The notes below the pieces were generated by a model. The model had not been told where the DNA came from. It saw nothing but the letters and a program-made list of their open reading frames with translations, and did no database searches. From positions 310,001-374,000 of the forward strand of contig JALQBC010000033.1 of assembly GCA_023375675.1 (NCBI GenBank): a DNA stretch of 64,000 nt. Reading direction: 5' to 3'. A program made the translations under genes and the position numbers. Positions 62,669-64,000 of the stretch are shown here, one piece after another. Numbering within the stretch: the stretch's first letter is position 1; every line of letters begins with the position of its first letter. The stretch is from Cytospora piceicola. Lineage: Eukaryota; Ascomycota; Sordariomycetes; Diaporthales; Cytosporaceae.

Positions 62669-64000
62669 GCTATTTATACTATTTATAAAACGTTATATAT
62701 TTTTATTAGCTAAGAAATCTTTTATTAGATATTCTTTAATAGAATTACTCGGATTTAAAATTAATAAACTAAGTATATATAATACCTTAAACCGGGTAAA
62801 AATTATTATTTAGTTATAGTTTTTTACTATATTATAATAACTCGAGAAGTTTATTAGCTTTACTAGTTATTTTCGCTATCTTATACTATAATATATTAAA
62901 CGTATTGATTTATTATAGAGACAGAAGACTTAAATACTTATTAAAAAATAAAAAGATAAAAAGCTTTCGAAAAGTAACGCTTAAAAGAACTATATTCGTC
63001 GGACTTTCTTTAAGCTTACCTATAAAAAAGTATACTTTTTTAACGATTTTAAGTCTATTTTAATAAGTAAAAACGCCTTATTTTACTAAAACCTAGATAA
63101 GCTGTTATTTATTTAGTTAAATACTTTAAAAGAAGTTAGATTTTTAAGTATTGTTTTTTAGTTAAGTAAGAATTTTAAATAAAACCGAAAGTTATTTATA
63201 CCTTATACTTAAATCCGCTTATTATAGTATTTAAATAAAACTATTAATATAGCTAAATATAAATACTAACTAACCGAACTCGAGGTTACTTATTTAATAT
63301 AGCTAGTTTATAAACTTTATATAGTTATTAGTTTAAACTGTAAATAACTTATATATATTTTTATAAATTATATTACTATCGTCGGTATTATTAAATAAAC
63401 GTTTTTTAATATAATAAATAAAACTAAGATAAATATAAAGCTTATTTTTACGTTAAAGTATTTAAATTAATATAGTTTAAACGTTTATTATATTCCGAAA
63501 ATAACTAATATATTAACAGATATTATTTTTAAGCTACCGATAAGTTAGCCGTTTATAAAAGATAAGGGTATACTCGGTAAATTATAAGAAAATACCGTTT
63601 TATATAGTATATTTAAAATCTTTATTAATTAAACGTTTAAAAATTATATTATTATAAAATATTAAAAATATATTAATTAAACTAATATTATTTAATAACT
63701 ATAAAGTAATTAAATAAAAGTAAATATACTATTCGAGTTAAATATAAATAGACTTTTATATTTTATAAAGTTATTAAATAAATAATATTTTTATATCTTA
63801 ATAAAAGTAGCTATAGATTTTATTATTAAAGTTTATAATATTAAATATTATTTCGGTAAAAATAAAGTTTAATATAACCTTACCGACCGGTTTATAATTA
63901 AAAATTATTATCGGAAAGTCTTTAAATATATTAAGAATTATCCGGTTTATATAGTAAATCGTAGTAAAAATTAATAGTTATTAAACGAAATATAGCTTAT

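Larger units (their letters stand above)
57619..64000 (+). mobile_element. Second copy (B) of the same retrotransposon, inverted, cut by window end
   Basis: From its LTR to the window edge this is the reverse complement of 50698-57079. Matching points at the LTR, at the reverse transcriptase box (about 62610 against 52085) and at the far end (about 63970 against 50725) all give the same coordinate sum of about 114698, so there is no net indel over 6.4 kb. It runs in the plus direction, 5' LTR first. The 3' half and second LTR lie outside the window. All frames are closed. Confidence 0.85.

Overview
The window is nuclear DNA of a filamentous ascomycete (Pezizomycotina). The genes are split by short introns (46-176 bp, mostly 55-95) with GTAAGT/GTATGT-like donors, CTGAC/CTAAC branch points and YAG acceptors. 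The protein families are typical of these fungi, and both flanks carry the mark of repeat-induced point mutation (RIP). I cannot name the species. All exon joins were worked out by hand from reading frame, splice consensus and protein continuity.

Layout. Positions 1-11.7 kb and 43.1-64.0 kb are very AT-rich, with almost no CpA/TpG and abundant TpA, but with CpG kept. They hold dead LTR retrotransposons. On the left is a Ty3/gypsy-type element at 4077-11166 (minus strand, target duplication AAGAG). On the right is a second family: a full-length element at 46708-57079 (minus strand, target duplication TTTAG), then an inverted copy from 57619 running off the window, giving inverted arms of at least 6.4 kb. 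A 306-bp TIR element resembling a MITE (11914-12219) lies at the left edge of the gene island.

The gene island (about 12.3-43.0 kb, normal base composition) has eleven genes. At its left end are two divergent genes for large proteins I do not recognise. The middle looks like a catabolic cluster. It holds a C2H2 plus fungal_trans regulator, a fused dehydrogenase-dehydrogenase-kinase (LtnD-LtnD-OtnK type), an aspartate-aminotransferase-like enzyme, a DapA/HOGA-type lyase, a Dal5-type permease, a type I Baeyer-Villiger monooxygenase and a HyuA-HyuB (5-oxoprolinase/hydantoinase) protein. At the right end are a short F-box-like gene and an NmrA/isoflavone-reductase-like gene with an apparent one-base frameshift.

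How the genes may work together (inference): the permease imports a small acid or lactam. The HyuAB protein opens a lactam or imide ring. The aminotransferase and the lyase could turn a 4-hydroxyglutamate-like product into pyruvate plus a short aldehyde acid. The LtnD-OtnK fusion handles a four-carbon sugar acid, and the monooxygenase modifies a ketone. Promoters of these genes share the motifs GGAGCTCC (or one mismatch) and GCGGAG, which suggests common control, possibly by the adjacent zinc-finger protein.
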